64,000 nucleotides of DNA from an uncultured Eubacteriales bacterium. Its GTDB lineage: Bacteria > Bacillota > Clostridia > Oscillospirales > CAG-272. The notes below the pieces were generated by a model, which did no database searches, was not told the DNA's origin, and saw only the letters and a list, made by a program, of their open reading frames with translations. The stretch's first letter is position 1; the number at the start of each line of letters is the position of its first letter. The position numbers and the translations under genes were made by a program. Location: the NCBI GenBank assembly GCA_934378145.1, contig CAKXXW010000007.1, positions 17,643 to 81,642 of the forward strand, given 5' to 3'. Below, one piece after another: positions 36,367-46,700 of the stretch.

Positions 36367-38022
36367 TCATTTTCCTGAATTTTCTTTTATCCTTCTGAGC
36401 CGCTTCATAACATCGTTCTGTCCCCTGCCGAAGTAGTCATAGAGCGACAGATATTCTTTATACAGCTCGTCATAGACCTCGGATGCCGCCTCGTTCGGAT
36501 GATACACCGTATCCGAAAGGTGGCTCATCCGCTCCATACAGTCAAGCAGATCCTCTCCCGCCGACGCCGCCGCATAGACCGCCGAGGCGAGCGCGGGTAT
36601 CTGCCGCGACTCTGCGATGATTATATCCTTCTTCAGTACATCGGAGAAGAGCTGCATCGTGAAAGCGTCCTTGCGCGCGATCCCTCCCGCGGCGATGATG
36701 CGCCGGATGCTCACGCCCGAGGACTCGATAGTCTCGGTTATCACCCTTGTGGCAAATGCCGTAGCCTCTATCAGCGCGCGCATTATGTCCTCGGGGCGGG
36801 TGCGGAGGTCCATACCTATTATCATTGCCGAAAGATCGGAATCTATCAGCACATTCCGGTTGCCGTTCAGCCAATCGAGAGCCACAAGCCCCGTCTCTCC
36901 GGGAGCTTTTTCGGCGCACTTCCTTATAAGGAGCTGAAGCACCGAAATGCCGAGCGCGTCAGCCTCATCGCGGTAAGACGCGGGAGCTATATTGTCCGCC
37001 GCCCACGCAAAGGCGTCGCCGAAGCAGCAAAGTCCCGATTCGTATCCCCAGAAACCGGGGGTAAGGCTGTCGCGGAGGACTCCGCAGATGCCCTTCACAT
37101 TACGCCTCTTGTCATCTATCAGCATATAGCAGGACGAGGTGCCCATAATTGCACACATATCGCCCGCCGTGTGCATATTAAGTGCCGAGGGCGCCACATG
37201 AGCGTCGGGCTGGGCGGGAGCTACGACCGTTTTTTCACTCAGTCCGTACCTCTCGGCGATCTCTTTTCTCACATTCCCGACCTTTCCGCAGGTATATACC
37301 ATAGGAGCATCGGTCTTCTCCTTCACGACATCGGCAAAGCGCGGGTCGAGCGCGGCAAAAAATTCGCGCGAAGGATAGCCCTTCTCCATATCGTACATGG
37401 CCTTCGACGCGGCGTAGGTGTAGCTCTTTTTCAGCTCACCGCAAAGGTACATATTTATGAAATCCCCCGCCTCGACAAAAAAGTCGGCATCGGCGTAGAC
37501 CTGCGGCGCACGGTCAAGCACCTCGAATACCTTCGGGAAATACCACTCGCTCGAGATCTTTCCGCCGTAGGCTGCAAGCCATTCCTCGCCCATTTTTTCG
37601 GCAGTTTCGTTTATTCTGTCGGCGTAGGGCTGGGCGGCGTGATGCTTCCAGAGCTTCACATAGGCGTGCGGCTCGCACCGGTACTTTTCCTCAAAGCAGA
37701 GCGGCGTACCGTCAGCCCTTATCGGCAGTATCGTGCAGGTCGTGAAATCCACACCGATACCTATTATATTCTCCTTATCGACTCCGGCGTCCGCAATGAC
37801 TCCCGGAAGTATGTAATCAAGCACCTCAAGATAATCTCTCGGGTCCTGAAGCGCGAAATCGGGCGGAAGAGGCTCGCCGCTCGCGGCAAGGCACCTGTCC
37901 ATCACCCCGTGCGGATACTCCATCGTCCGCGTGGCAAGCTCGGCTCCGTCCGAGATGCGGACGAGCAGCGCCCGCCCCGACAGAGTTCCGAAATCAAGGC
38001 CTATCGTATATTTTTCGGTCAT
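36367..38022 (-). CDS. araB: Ribulokinase (FGGY family)
   Basis: A 551-residue sugar kinase that phosphorylates ribulose, usually L-ribulose from arabinose. N-terminal GLDFGTLSGRALLV (phosphate 1 motif), IGVDFTTCTILP, PAQPDAHVAPSA, MGTSSCYML (phosphate 2), and the C-terminal FGGY block RRIIAAGGIARKDAFTMQLFSDVL all match AraB. Length matches (about 550). AGAGGTAAG overlaps the stop of the upstream gene. No araA, araD or transporter is next to it, which is odd for an arabinose pathway gene. It could belong to a broader ribulose or xylulose salvage route. Confidence 0.92.
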   Translation of the reverse strand: MTEKYTIGLDFGTLSGRALLVRISDGAELATRTMEYPHGVMDRCLAASGEPLPPDFALQDPRDYLEVLDYILPGVIADAGVDKENIIGIGVDFTTCTILPIRADGTPLCFEEKYRCEPHAYVKLWKHHAAQPYADRINETAEKMGEEWLAAYGGKISSEWYFPKVFEVLDRAPQVYADADFFVEAGDFINMYLCGELKKSYTYAASKAMYDMEKGYPSREFFAALDPRFADVVKEKTDAPMVYTCGKVGNVRKEIAERYGLSEKTVVAPAQPDAHVAPSALNMHTAGDMCAIMGTSSCYMLIDDKRRNVKGICGVLRDSLTPGFWGYESGLCCFGDAFAWAADNIAPASYRDEADALGISVLQLLIRKCAEKAPGETGLVALDWLNGNRNVLIDSDLSAMIIGMDLRTRPEDIMRALIEATAFATRVITETIESSGVSIRRIIAAGGIARKDAFTMQLFSDVLKKDIIIAESRQIPALASAVYAAASAGEDLLDCMERMSHLSDTVYHPNEAASEVYDELYKEYLSLYDYFGRGQNDVMKRLRRIKENSGK

Positions 38023-38027
38023 AAGGC

Positions 38028-38543
38028 TTACCTCTTATCTTTCTTTTCCGACGAAAACGATCCGAGAAGGTCGCGAAGCCTTTCGTCGGCGGATATGAAT
38101 ACCACACACTCGCCGTCACCGTCAGAAACGAGCAGAGCGGTCCTCTCTTTTTTGGGGAGTGCGGGGCAATAGGAATATCTCACGGTGTCCTTCGGCGCCC
38201 TGTACGAGCCTTCACCGCCCGAGGCGTCCTTCACCGCGCAGATATCCCGCGCGGCAATGCGGCAGACGACAGTGAGCCGCCGTCCGTGCCTTTTTGTCAC
38301 CTCGAACAGCACCTCGCCCGTTTTGTCGTCCCTTCCGAGGGCGTAGGTGTAAACGGTCAGGACGAGCCTGTCGATGACAAGCAATCCGACAAGCACGCAG
38401 ACCGGAGCAAGGCTCCTTACAATATTTATCACGGTGTCGTTGCCGAGCGTCGGAAAAAGCAGTATCAGGGCGGCAAAAAAGCAAAGGAAAGCGACTGCGG
38501 TCCCCGTTTTTTTCTGCCGGTCGGGTGTATATGAATATATCAC
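38028..38543 (-). CDS. Two-TM protein with PH-like domain, unknown function
   Basis: A 171-residue protein starting with GTG at 38543. Two TM helices (~15-32 and ~42-62) are followed by a beta-rich domain (YALGRDDKTGEVLFEVTKRHGRRLTVVCRI...ALLVSDGDGECVVFISADERLRDLLGS) resembling bacterial PH-type membrane proteins. It is the first gene of the araB-containing unit, behind a promoter at 38579-38607, 5 bp ahead of araB. No function can be assigned. Confidence 0.7.
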   Translation of the reverse strand: MIYSYTPDRQKKTGTAVAFLCFFAALILLFPTLGNDTVINIVRSLAPVCVLVGLLVIDRLVLTVYTYALGRDDKTGEVLFEVTKRHGRRLTVVCRIAARDICAVKDASGGEGSYRAPKDTVRYSYCPALPKKERTALLVSDGDGECVVFISADERLRDLLGSFSSEKKDKR

Positions 38544-38578
38544 GCCTTCACCGCCAAATCTTTTATAGAGATAATTTT

Positions 38579-38607
38579 ATTGTACCATATTTCAGCCGAA
38601 AAATCAA
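38579..38607 (-). promoter_or_regulatory. Promoter of the araB-cysE-cysS unit
   Basis: Minus strand: TTGATT (38602-38607), 17-nt spacer, TACAAT (38579-38584). Confidence 0.65.
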
Positions 38608-38691
38608 TGTTTTTTGCGTGATAAGCTGAGGAATATTCGCGTGCGGCGGTGAGAATACTAAGACCAAACAAGAATGAAAGGACAAATATAT

Positions 38692-39963
38692 ATGCAGAAA
38701 CCTCAGATCGCAAGATGCACGGCGCGCGAAATACTTGATTCGCGCGGAAATCCCACCGTCGAGGCGACGGTCTTCCTCACCGACGGCACGGTAGGTGTCG
38801 CCGGAGTACCCTCCGGAGCCTCCACCGGTACCTACGAGGCAAAAGAAAAGCGCGACGGGGACAAGACCCGCTACTCCGGCAAGGGCGTCCTTGACGCCGT
38901 ACTCAATGTCTGCCGCAGGATCTCTCCCGCCATCGCGGGGGTATGCCCGACCGAGCAGCACGAGCTTGACCGCATCCTTCTCTCGCTCGACGGGACGAAG
39001 GACAAGTCCGAGCTTGGCGCTAACGCGACCCTTGCGGTATCGCTCGCAACGGCTCGCGCGGCGGCAAACTTCTACCGTATGCCGGTCTACCGCTATCTCG
39101 GAGGTGCCGATTCCTACCGCCTCCCGATCCCGATGATGAACATCCTCAACGGCGGCGCGCACGCGTCAAACAATGTAGAGATACAGGAATTTATGATAGT
39201 CCCGATCGGCGCCGAGCGCTTCTCGGAGGCTCTTCGCATGGGAAGTGAGATATATCACGCCCTCGGTGCTCTGCTGAAAAAGAAAGACCTCGCCTCGACT
39301 GTCGGAGACGAGGGAGGATACGCACCCGATCTTTCATCCGACGAGGAGGCTCTCGACCTCATCGTCCGCGCAATAAGCCGCGCGGGATACGACACCGACC
39401 GCGTGAAGATCGCCCTTGACATGGCGACCGGCGAATGGTACTCCGCCGAGAGCCGGAAGTACGAGCTTCCGAAGCGGAAAGAATCGAAGACCCGCGACGA
39501 AATGATAGACTATATAGAAAAGCTCACCCGCACCTACCCGATAATGTCGGTCGAGGACGGACTTGACCAGACCGACTTCGAGGGCTGGGCAGAGCTTACC
39601 CGCCGTCTCGGACACGAGACGATGCTCGTCGGCGACGATCTCTTCGTTACGAACACCGAGCGCCTTCGCACCGGGATCGAGGCGGGCGCGGCGAACGCCA
39701 TCCTCATAAAGCCGAATCAGATAGGCACTCTCTCGGAGACCCTTGATGTCATCCGCAAGGCGAAGGACGCCGGCTACCGTTTCATCCTCTCTCACCGTTC
39801 GGGCGAGACCGAGGACACGACTCTCTCGGACATCGCCGTAGCTACCGCCTCGCCCTTCATAAAAAGCGGCGCACCCTGCCGCGGCGAACGCGTGGCAAAG
39901 TACAACCGCCTTCTTCGCATCGAATCCTCGCTCAATTCGGGAGCGCGTTACGGCTTCAACTGA
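38692..39963 (+). CDS. eno: Enolase
   Basis: A 423-residue glycolytic enzyme interconverting 2-phosphoglycerate and phosphoenolpyruvate. The ATG at 38692 ([24 protein letters not shown]) follows AAAGGA by ~11 nt; the ATG at 38674 would include this site. The loop [15 protein letters not shown], the catalytic Glu in [11 protein letters not shown], the Mg ligands in [10 protein letters not shown] and SVEDGL and the signature [14 protein letters not shown] with catalytic Lys are all present. SHRSGETED is intact. It stands alone and its last 8 bp overlap the convergent DUF5131 gene. Confidence 0.96.
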   Translation: MQKPQIARCTAREILDSRGNPTVEATVFLTDGTVGVAGVPSGASTGTYEAKEKRDGDKTRYSGKGVLDAVLNVCRRISPAIAGVCPTEQHELDRILLSLDGTKDKSELGANATLAVSLATARAAANFYRMPVYRYLGGADSYRLPIPMMNILNGGAHASNNVEIQEFMIVPIGAERFSEALRMGSEIYHALGALLKKKDLASTVGDEGGYAPDLSSDEEALDLIVRAISRAGYDTDRVKIALDMATGEWYSAESRKYELPKRKESKTRDEMIDYIEKLTRTYPIMSVEDGLDQTDFEGWAELTRRLGHETMLVGDDLFVTNTERLRTGIEAGAANAILIKPNQIGTLSETLDVIRKAKDAGYRFILSHRSGETEDTTLSDIAVATASPFIKSGAPCRGERVAKYNRLLRIESSLNSGARYGFN

Positions 39964-40669
39964 GGTCTATACCGGCGAGCCTTGCCTGCTTCGCCTGCTC
40001 TCTTCTCGGGACAGAGTAAAGTCTTCCGTCCTTTTTGAAATTCGCGCCGGTCTGCCTGAAGGTAAAAGGCACTCCGGCAGAATAGCAGGCGTCACGGATC
40101 GTCAGCACCCAATCAAAATCGCAAACCCTTGCGCCCTCGCCCGACTCTCCGCCGACCGAAACGCCCCTTATCTCCGGGGACAGGTAGGGCGAGAGGTCGA
40201 TCTCACCGAGCAGAGGCTCGCAGATTATCTCCTTACGGGCTATCGGAAGCGACAGAAAGTACGGCAGCCGCTCGTCGGCACGCCTTTGATTCTCGCAGGT
40301 CACGGCGACCGTGACATTCGGGTAGCCCCCGCCCCAATCGTCGGGAAGGCTCTCGCGAAAGCGCAGGATCCTCTTCGTGATTATAAAAAATTCAAGGTCG
40401 GGTCGGCGGCGCATGATCTCCCACGCCTCGCGCCGCCACGGATCCGCCGTATCAAGAAAAAAGTCGGAAGACAGGCAGGTATATACCCGCTCTCCCGACT
40501 TTATTTTATATCCGTCGGCACCTTTTTTCAGCGGCAGGTCAAACGACGCATTCCTCCCGACCCTCATAGCGTCGCGCCCGTGCTTTCCGTCGATGCGGAA
40601 AACATAGCAGTTAAGGCAACCCTCGCTGTACTTTTTACACCCGTGCCAAGGGTTCCAGAGAAGGCTCAT
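39956..40669 (-). CDS. DUF5131 / phage Gp37-Gp68-like protein
   Basis: A 237-residue protein of the DUF5131 family, known from phages and bacterial chromosomes. The N-terminal signature [20 protein letters not shown] holds the conserved Cys cluster (C-x6-C-x2-C) that suggests an iron-sulphur or radical-SAM-like site. [32 protein letters not shown] and [20 protein letters not shown] are family blocks. The activity is not known. The ATG overlaps the nrdR stop by ATGA. The 3' end overlaps eno by 8 bp. No other phage genes are near. Confidence 0.85.
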   Translation of the reverse strand: MSLLWNPWHGCKKYSEGCLNCYVFRIDGKHGRDAMRVGRNASFDLPLKKGADGYKIKSGERVYTCLSSDFFLDTADPWRREAWEIMRRRPDLEFFIITKRILRFRESLPDDWGGGYPNVTVAVTCENQRRADERLPYFLSLPIARKEIICEPLLGEIDLSPYLSPEIRGVSVGGESGEGARVCDFDWVLTIRDACYSAGVPFTFRQTGANFKKDGRLYSVPRREQAKQARLAGIDLS

Positions 40670-41148
40670 TCGCCCTCCTTGCCGCTCTTTCTCGTGCGGC
40701 GCGGGCGGTGGCGGCGAAGGCTCTTCAGCTCATCAAGGAAGGTATCGACATCCTTGAACTCGCGGTAGACCGACGCAAACCTCACATAGGCTACATCGTC
40801 GACCGCCTTCAGCTTCTCCATAGCCATCTCGCCGATCTGCGCGGTCGTGACCTCCGAAACAAGGCTGTTAAGAAGCTCACTCTCTATCGAATCGGCTATC
40901 GCGGAGGGGTCTATCGGGCGTTTATGCGAGGCGCGGTAAAGTCCCGAAAGCAGCTTCTGCTTATCGAAAAGCTCGCGGCTTCCGTCCTTCTTCACGACGG
41001 TTATCTGCATAGTCTCGAGCATCTCAAAGGTCGTGAAGCGCTTCTGACACGAAAGGCACTCACGGCGGCGACGGATGCTTGTCCCTTCCGACGCGGGGCG
41101 CGAGTCTATGACCTTGCTGTCCGGATATCCGCAATAGGGACATTTCAT
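40666..41148 (-). CDS. nrdR: Transcriptional repressor NrdR
   Basis: A 160-residue repressor of ribonucleotide reductase genes. The N-terminal zinc ribbon has CPYCG and CLSCQKRFTTFE with the basic RRRREC stretch that binds DNA. An ATP-cone follows (VVKKDGSRELFDKQKLLSGLYRA) and senses dATP/ATP. The ATG at 41148 gives the usual MKCPYCG start; GTG at 41157 would be 3 nt from GGAGGT. The C-terminal tail is unusually basic ([18 protein letters not shown]). It is coupled to the DUF5131 gene. Confidence 0.95.
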   Translation of the reverse strand: MKCPYCGYPDSKVIDSRPASEGTSIRRRRECLSCQKRFTTFEMLETMQITVVKKDGSRELFDKQKLLSGLYRASHKRPIDPSAIADSIESELLNSLVSEVTTAQIGEMAMEKLKAVDDVAYVRFASVYREFKDVDTFLDELKSLRRHRPRRTRKSGKEGE

Positions 41149-41216
41149 TTGTTTCACCCGACCTCCGGAGGTTCGGAGGGCCCTTCCGAAAATGATTTTT
41201 CTTGTAATTCTTCCTT

Positions 41217-41245
41217 ATTATAGCATAAAAACGCCGTTTTGTAAA
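41217..41245 (-). promoter_or_regulatory. nrdR promoter
   Basis: Minus strand: TTTACA (41240-41245), 17-nt spacer, TATAAT (41217-41222). Confidence 0.8.
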
Positions 41246-41296
41246 CTGTTTCTTCCATATCTTCCGCGTCTTTTCTCGGCTTGAAGGACTTACAGC

Positions 41297-41325
41297 TTTA
41301 CATCGGGCGTTCTCTGCGTTAGAAT
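41297..41325 (+). promoter_or_regulatory. Promoter of the 89-residue membrane protein gene
   Basis: TTTACA (41297-41302), 17-nt spacer, TAGAAT (41320-41325), 24 bp before the ATG. Confidence 0.65.
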
Positions 41326-41349
41326 ATAAACAAAAAAGGATACCTGCCC

Positions 41350-41619
41350 ATGAAAAACAGAACATCGCGCACAAGGCTGTTTCTTTCGGGGCTGAATAAC
41401 CTCTCGCGCAGATCCGTGCTGATACTGCTCATAGGTCTGCCGACGGTCGCCATCGCCTCGCTCGCCCTTCTTCCCGACCTTATTTACATAAGCGCTAACT
41501 ATCACGACTACGCCGAGCTTATCTACCCCGATTACTTCGAGCATATAGCAATGACCCTGCTGATCGTGATCGGCGGCGCGCTCTTTTTCGACATTGCCGA
41601 AAAGAAGGACATTTATTAA
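41350..41619 (+). CDS. Small two-TM membrane protein, unknown function
   Basis: An 89-residue protein: basic N terminus (MKNRTSRTRLFLSGLNNLSRRS), TM1 at ~22-44, a short acidic/aromatic loop (ISANYHDYAELIYPDYFEH) and TM2 at ~66-80. It has its own promoter, an AAAAAAGGA ribosome binding site and a strong terminator, which argues that it is real despite its size. I do not recognise a family. Confidence 0.6.
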   Translation: MKNRTSRTRLFLSGLNNLSRRSVLILLIGLPTVAIASLALLPDLIYISANYHDYAELIYPDYFEHIAMTLLIVIGGALFFDIAEKKDIY

Positions 41620-41655
41620 AATATCCCCCGCACCTATCGGTGCGGGGGATATTTT
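41618..41655. terminator. Bidirectional terminator at the end of the ABC-transport operon
   Basis: A perfect 17-bp stem, AAAATATCCCCCGCACC with its complement, around TATC. It can end the small membrane protein gene (plus) and the long minus-strand transport operon. Confidence 0.9.
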
Positions 41656-41671
41656 GCTTTTTGCGGAAATA

Positions 41672-42754
41672 TCAATCTGCGGTAAGACCGGAGCGTTCGA
41701 TACCCTGTACCAGGAACTTCTGGCAGAATATATAAACGACGACCAGCGGCGCGATTATCATAAGTCCGCAGGTATTCCTTATCGCCGCCTCATAGAGGTT
41801 CTTGCCGGCGGCATAGTCCTCTGCTTTCAACGCGAGCGACGCGGGTATACCGACTATGTTCGACAGCAGTTTCGTCTTCGTCGAAGTGAAGAACATTCCG
41901 GTATAGTCTATATCGGTCCACTGCCACGAGAACGAGAAGAGGAATACCGTTATCATCATCGGCACCGAAAGCGGCAGGATGATGCTGATAAATGTCCTTA
42001 TCGTTCCCGAACCGTCGATGTACGCCGATTCCTCAAGCTCATCGGGAACTCCGCGGAAGAACTGCCTCAGAAGGAAGATATAAAGTCCGTTCTTGAACGC
42101 AAGTCCCGCAGCCGAGAGCAGTATGAGCGGGATATAGGTGTTGTTGATGTTCACACCGTAGTAGAGATCCTCAAGACCCGCCATTCCGAGCAGGGTGAAG
42201 AGTCCGGGACCGTCTACGAGCGACGAGATGGGGCCTCTTATATCGAAGTTTCCGAAGAAGCTCACGATAGAGCTGTAAAGTGTTCTGTAAGGGATTATCA
42301 TCGTCAGTATGACGGCGAGGAAGACATACTTTGCACCCTTGAACTTGAACTTTGCAAGTCCGTAGCCGATAAGGCAGCAGCTCAGCGTCTGGATAACTGC
42401 GCAGGCGACCGACAGCATAAATGTGTTGAGGAACGCCTCGCTGTATCCCAGCTCGTTGAATATCGCCGTATAGGTGTCAAAGGTGAAGTGCTTCGGTATA
42501 ATAAGTACCGTGACATCGACGAAATCCTCGGGCGACATTACCGAACCCGCGATCTTCGTGATGAAGGGGTAGATCACGACATACGCGATACCTATCAGAA
42601 GTATAAGCCTGAAGAGGTACCAGCCCACCTTCTTTAAGAAGAAGAAGGAGAGATATTTTGCCTTGAGCCGCTGAGAGAGAGGCGCACGGTCGAATTCGAC
42701 CTTTACCTTCTTATGCGGATCGCGGTATGAATTTGAATTCATTGTTGCATCCAT
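41672..42754 (-). CDS. Carbohydrate ABC transporter permease, MalG type (second pair)
   Basis: A 360-residue inner-membrane permease with about six TM helices. The cytoplasmic EAA loop that contacts the ATPase reads PDELEESAYIDGSGTIRTFISIILPLSVPM. The long N-terminal extension (~50 residues) and an enlarged loop around residues 165-215 are more than in MalG. AAGGAG precedes the ATG. It is the last gene of the 16-kb operon and pairs with the MalF-type permease upstream. No ATPase gene is in the operon, so a shared MsmK-type ATPase encoded elsewhere is expected. Confidence 0.9.
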   Translation of the reverse strand: MDATMNSNSYRDPHKKVKVEFDRAPLSQRLKAKYLSFFFLKKVGWYLFRLILLIGIAYVVIYPFITKIAGSVMSPEDFVDVTVLIIPKHFTFDTYTAIFNELGYSEAFLNTFMLSVACAVIQTLSCCLIGYGLAKFKFKGAKYVFLAVILTMIIPYRTLYSSIVSFFGNFDIRGPISSLVDGPGLFTLLGMAGLEDLYYGVNINNTYIPLILLSAAGLAFKNGLYIFLLRQFFRGVPDELEESAYIDGSGTIRTFISIILPLSVPMMITVFLFSFSWQWTDIDYTGMFFTSTKTKLLSNIVGIPASLALKAEDYAAGKNLYEAAIRNTCGLMIIAPLVVVYIFCQKFLVQGIERSGLTAD

Positions 42755-42771
42755 TTCTTTTCTCTCCTTTC

Positions 42772-43758
42772 TCAGTCATTCCGTCTTTGGTAGAACACGA
42801 AGGCGGAGCATATCGCCGCGATGATACCGACCATTGCTATTACGATAAGGAAGTACATCCACGCCATTGCCGTACTCGTTCCCTTTCCGTCGGGCTGCAG
42901 ATACTCGTTTGAGATAAACTTCATTATCGTATTTGAATCTGTCGTAAATGAGTCTATGACCGTATATACCGCGTTGACGAGGATCATAGGACTTATCATC
43001 GGGAATGTGATCTTCCAGAAAGTCTCCCACGAGGTCGCGCCGTCTATCTGGCACGATTCGTAGATCGTAGGCGAGATCGACTGAAGTCCGGCAAGGAATA
43101 TCAGCATCTGAACGCCCGAGCGGTTGACTATCTGGAATATCCTGTTGACCCAGTCGGCAACTATCTCCGCCAACTCGGATCCGACCGCCATTCCCGAGAA
43201 TAGTGCCTGAATGTCCATCGCCGAGGCTATCTGATCCGTAGTGCTCGCCTCCGTACCGTCCGAGATACCTTCATCCATGTATTCATCAAGGATGTTCGCA
43301 CTGTTGATCGATTCCATGATACCCGTCGAAAGGATAACCGGTATGAAGAATATCGCACGGAAGAATGCTCTTCCCGCCATCTTCTGGTTCAGAAGGACCG
43401 CCATAAAGAGCGAGAAGATTATTATCGCGGGGATCTCGAAGATCATATCTCCGATACCCGTGACAAGCGTCTGCACGAACTTCGGATTTACGAACAGCGC
43501 CTTACGGTAGAACTCGAAGCCGACCCACTCAAGGGTGTAGCCTCCGCCGGCAAGTGTCTCCATCGTGAAGAAGCTCAGTTTTATCGACTGCAGAACTATG
43601 GGAAAATAAATGAAGAGAAATCCGACAACGAACGGAGCGACGAATATCCAACCGGCACGCGCCTTGCGCTTATCAAGCGAGGCATGACCGCGTTTTTTCT
43701 TCTTGGCTCCGGCATTTTTCTTTGTTTCGGTGCCGTTCATCTTAATGTTTTCAGTCAT
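42772..43758 (-). CDS. Carbohydrate ABC transporter permease, MalF/UgpA type (second pair)
   Basis: A 328-residue permease. A basic N terminus is followed by six TM helices. The EAA motif is PTIYESCQIDGATSWETFWKITFPMISPMI. A ~55-residue extracytoplasmic insert (SANILDEYMDEGISDGTEASTTDQIASAMDIQALFSG) lies between helices 3 and 4. AAGGAG lies 10 nt before the ATG, and it follows the giant secreted protein gene by 19 bp. Confidence 0.92.
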   Translation of the reverse strand: MTENIKMNGTETKKNAGAKKKKRGHASLDKRKARAGWIFVAPFVVGFLFIYFPIVLQSIKLSFFTMETLAGGGYTLEWVGFEFYRKALFVNPKFVQTLVTGIGDMIFEIPAIIIFSLFMAVLLNQKMAGRAFFRAIFFIPVILSTGIMESINSANILDEYMDEGISDGTEASTTDQIASAMDIQALFSGMAVGSELAEIVADWVNRIFQIVNRSGVQMLIFLAGLQSISPTIYESCQIDGATSWETFWKITFPMISPMILVNAVYTVIDSFTTDSNTIMKFISNEYLQPDGKGTSTAMAWMYFLIVIAMVGIIAAICSAFVFYQRRND

Positions 43759-43777
43759 TGTCTTTGCTTCTCCTTTC

Positions 43778-46700
43778 TCAGTGATTTATAACCTTGTAGC
43801 CGTATGCGGGGATCGTGTACTCGACTCCGTTATAGGTCACGGTTATTGCGAAGGAATTGTAGTTGAGGATGAAGGTACGGTATGCCTTGTTGTCATCGCC
43901 GTCCTTACCGCCGTAGGTCACCGCCACGATGGATCCGTCGGAGGAGGTGTACTTTGTCGACTCGATGACGGTGTTATTGTGCTTCTTCGTATTGAGCGTC
44001 GCATCGAAGAGGTCCTGCGCCTTTGTGTTGTTCGTGATCTCAAAATTCTCGTCTATAAGCTCCTGCTCAAGGGCGGATGCGCGGATCTGCGCGAGGAGAG
44101 CGTCTGCCTTTTCAAGCATCGCACTGTACTTGTCGCAGAGTGCCTTGAGATCATTGTACTTCCCGGCGGCGTAAGCCTTATCCTCTTCGGTCGCGGTCGC
44201 ATCCGCGTCATAGAGGTTCTTCAGCGTTTCGGCGTATTCAAGATCCACGAGCAGCTGCTGGAGAGCTGTCTCAGCGCTGTTGCGGTATCTTGCAAGGTTT
44301 CTGTAGCCGTTATTGTCCTTGAAGGTGAGGAGGCTTTGGCTCAGCGCCTCATTCGCGGCGCGAAGCTCTTCCTCGGCAACCGATTTTCTGTAAGAGTAGA
44401 TAACAAGGTTCGCCTTGTACTCTTCCTTCTCCGCCTTGCTCATCGACCAGAAGTCCATGTTCGCCATCGTTTCAAGAGCATTCGCGGATTCGGTGTAGCG
44501 CTTCGCGGCGTCTACCATCTTCTTCCACTCGGCATCAATGACCTTGAGTGCTTCTTCCGAAACATTCAGAGCATTGTTGAGAAGTCTGAGAGCCTCGGTG
44601 ACCGCATTGCTGTCGGCATCGACGGTCTCCTGACCGAAGATGATGACCTTCGCCTTCGTAAGCGCCTCATTGTAGGTCAGTTTGCGAAGCTCGTCGTAAT
44701 CCTTCTCGAGGGCGGCAAGGTTATCGCTCGCCTTCTTCGTATTGGCTACCGCGGATTCGTAGAACTGCTTTGCGCTCTGCTTCTCGATAGCGGTCGCGGT
44801 AGGATCGGCAAGGATCTCCTCGTACTTCTCCTTGAGCGACTTCGTAGCCGCTTCTGCGAGGCTCACCGAGTTCTTCATAGTCGAGATGCTCGATTTGATG
44901 GAGGATACCGCGCTGTCGATCTTCGAGATGTAGGTCCTGTAGGTCGCGGAGGCTTCGGTAGCCTTTGCGCTCTTGATAAGGTAATCGGCGGTCTTATTAA
45001 CCGCGTCGATCATCTCGGCGCTCGCACCGAAGAGTCCGTCTACCTCGGTCTTGATATAACCGTCAATGGCGGTTATGAGATCGTTATTTGCCTTGGCGGC
45101 AAGCTGTTCGCTGTATGCCTTCTCGACAGCCTCGAACTCGGTCTTGTGCGTGGAGGCGTTTCTCGCGGCGTCGAGGTCCGCCTGCGCCGTCGTCATAACG
45201 GTAAGTGCGGTCTCGTATGCGGTCTTAGCCGTATTGTATGCGGCTTCCTCAAGTCCGGTCTTGTCAAATACTTCCTTGGCGGCGTCGTAGGTCGTCTTCG
45301 CTGCCTCAAGCCCGGTCGTTGCCTTGCTGAGGGCATCCGCAAGAGCCGTGATCTCTTTCGCGGTCCTGATAGTATCCGAACCGGCAACGGCGTTGTAAGC
45401 GGCAGCAACCGTGTTGTAGTTTTCGTCGGCTGCTTTCTTCTCAAGAGCGAATTTGTTCTCGTTGTAAGCCTTCAGTGCAGCTTCCGATTTGGTTAAGAGA
45501 ACTTGGTATTCGGCGTATCCCGGTGCGGCGGCGCTGACTGCTGCCTTCGCATCGCTAAGCTCGGAAGCGAGCTTTGCAAGCGTCGCATATGCCGTATCGG
45601 TGTTCGCTGCGACAGCCGCGGCAACGGCGTCGGCGGCAGCCTTTGCGGCATTTCTGTCGGCTTCGGGAAGCGCGTCGTATTCAGCCTTCCTGTCATCCGC
45701 GGTCTTGCGGGCGGAGGTCGCGCTGTCCTTGTTGGAATCGCTCGGGTTCACTCCCGCAAGAGCTTCTGCGGCTTCGGCATCGGCGTTTGCCTGCTCATAA
45801 GTCGCGAGCTTTGCAAGAGCATCCTTGAGCGCGGCATTGCTGCCGGCGTAAGTATCGTAGGTCTTCTTGAGTTCCGCATAGTAGGACGCTATCTTAGCCT
45901 TGTAGTCATAGAAAGCGTTGTTGTAAAGCGTTTCGCTCTCTTTCGCGGCGCTGACTTTCTTTATCGCCGTGTACTTTGCCTCGGAAAGGGCTATGGCGTT
46001 TGCAAGGTCGGCTTCCGAAATGCCGGCTGCGAGAGCCGCATTCGCGGTATTCGTCCTGTTTGCGACAGCCTGTGCAAGCCTCTTTATATTATCGGTGGTT
46101 TCGGTAACGGCTTTGTCGTAAGTCGACTTTGTAGTGTTGTACACAGCCTCGGCGTCGGTCGCCTTGAAGGAAGCGAGGACATTTTCGGTCACGCTCTCGG
46201 CTACTTCGGATATGATCGCACGGTCAGCCTCGTCCGCTGTAACGGTCAGAGATGCGCTCTCGTTTCCGAGACCGTCGGCGACGGCATCAATGATCTCCGC
46301 GGCGGCGGCTGCCTTCGCGGCTGCCTCTTCGGCGGTGCTGAAGTATGTACCGGCGTTGGCGACAAGTCCGGCAGCCTCGGCTGCTCCGGCATTCGCGGCG
46401 GCGTTCTTCAGCTTGGTCGCGATATCATTCACCTTAGCGGTGATCTCTGCTTTCTTTGCCTCGTCGGTGACACCGACAAGGAGGACATCGGTCGCTTCCC
46501 TGATCGCGGCATCGACCGCACTCTTTATTCTGCTTTCTATCGAGGAAGCTGCATCAGCCTCGGCTTTGTTATATCCGGTGACGCTGTAAACAGCTTTCTG
46601 TGCGTCGTTCGCAGCCTTGAGCGCCTTTTCGGACGCCTTCGCGAGATCGGCGCAGATATCGACATAGCTCTTGTCGATAAGAGCCGCGTGCTTTGCCGCG

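Noticed and set aside
39956..40669. Prophage, suggested by the phage-like DUF5131 gene
   Set aside because: It is coupled to nrdR and next to eno, with no other phage genes or attachment sites nearby; DUF5131 also occurs in chromosomes.
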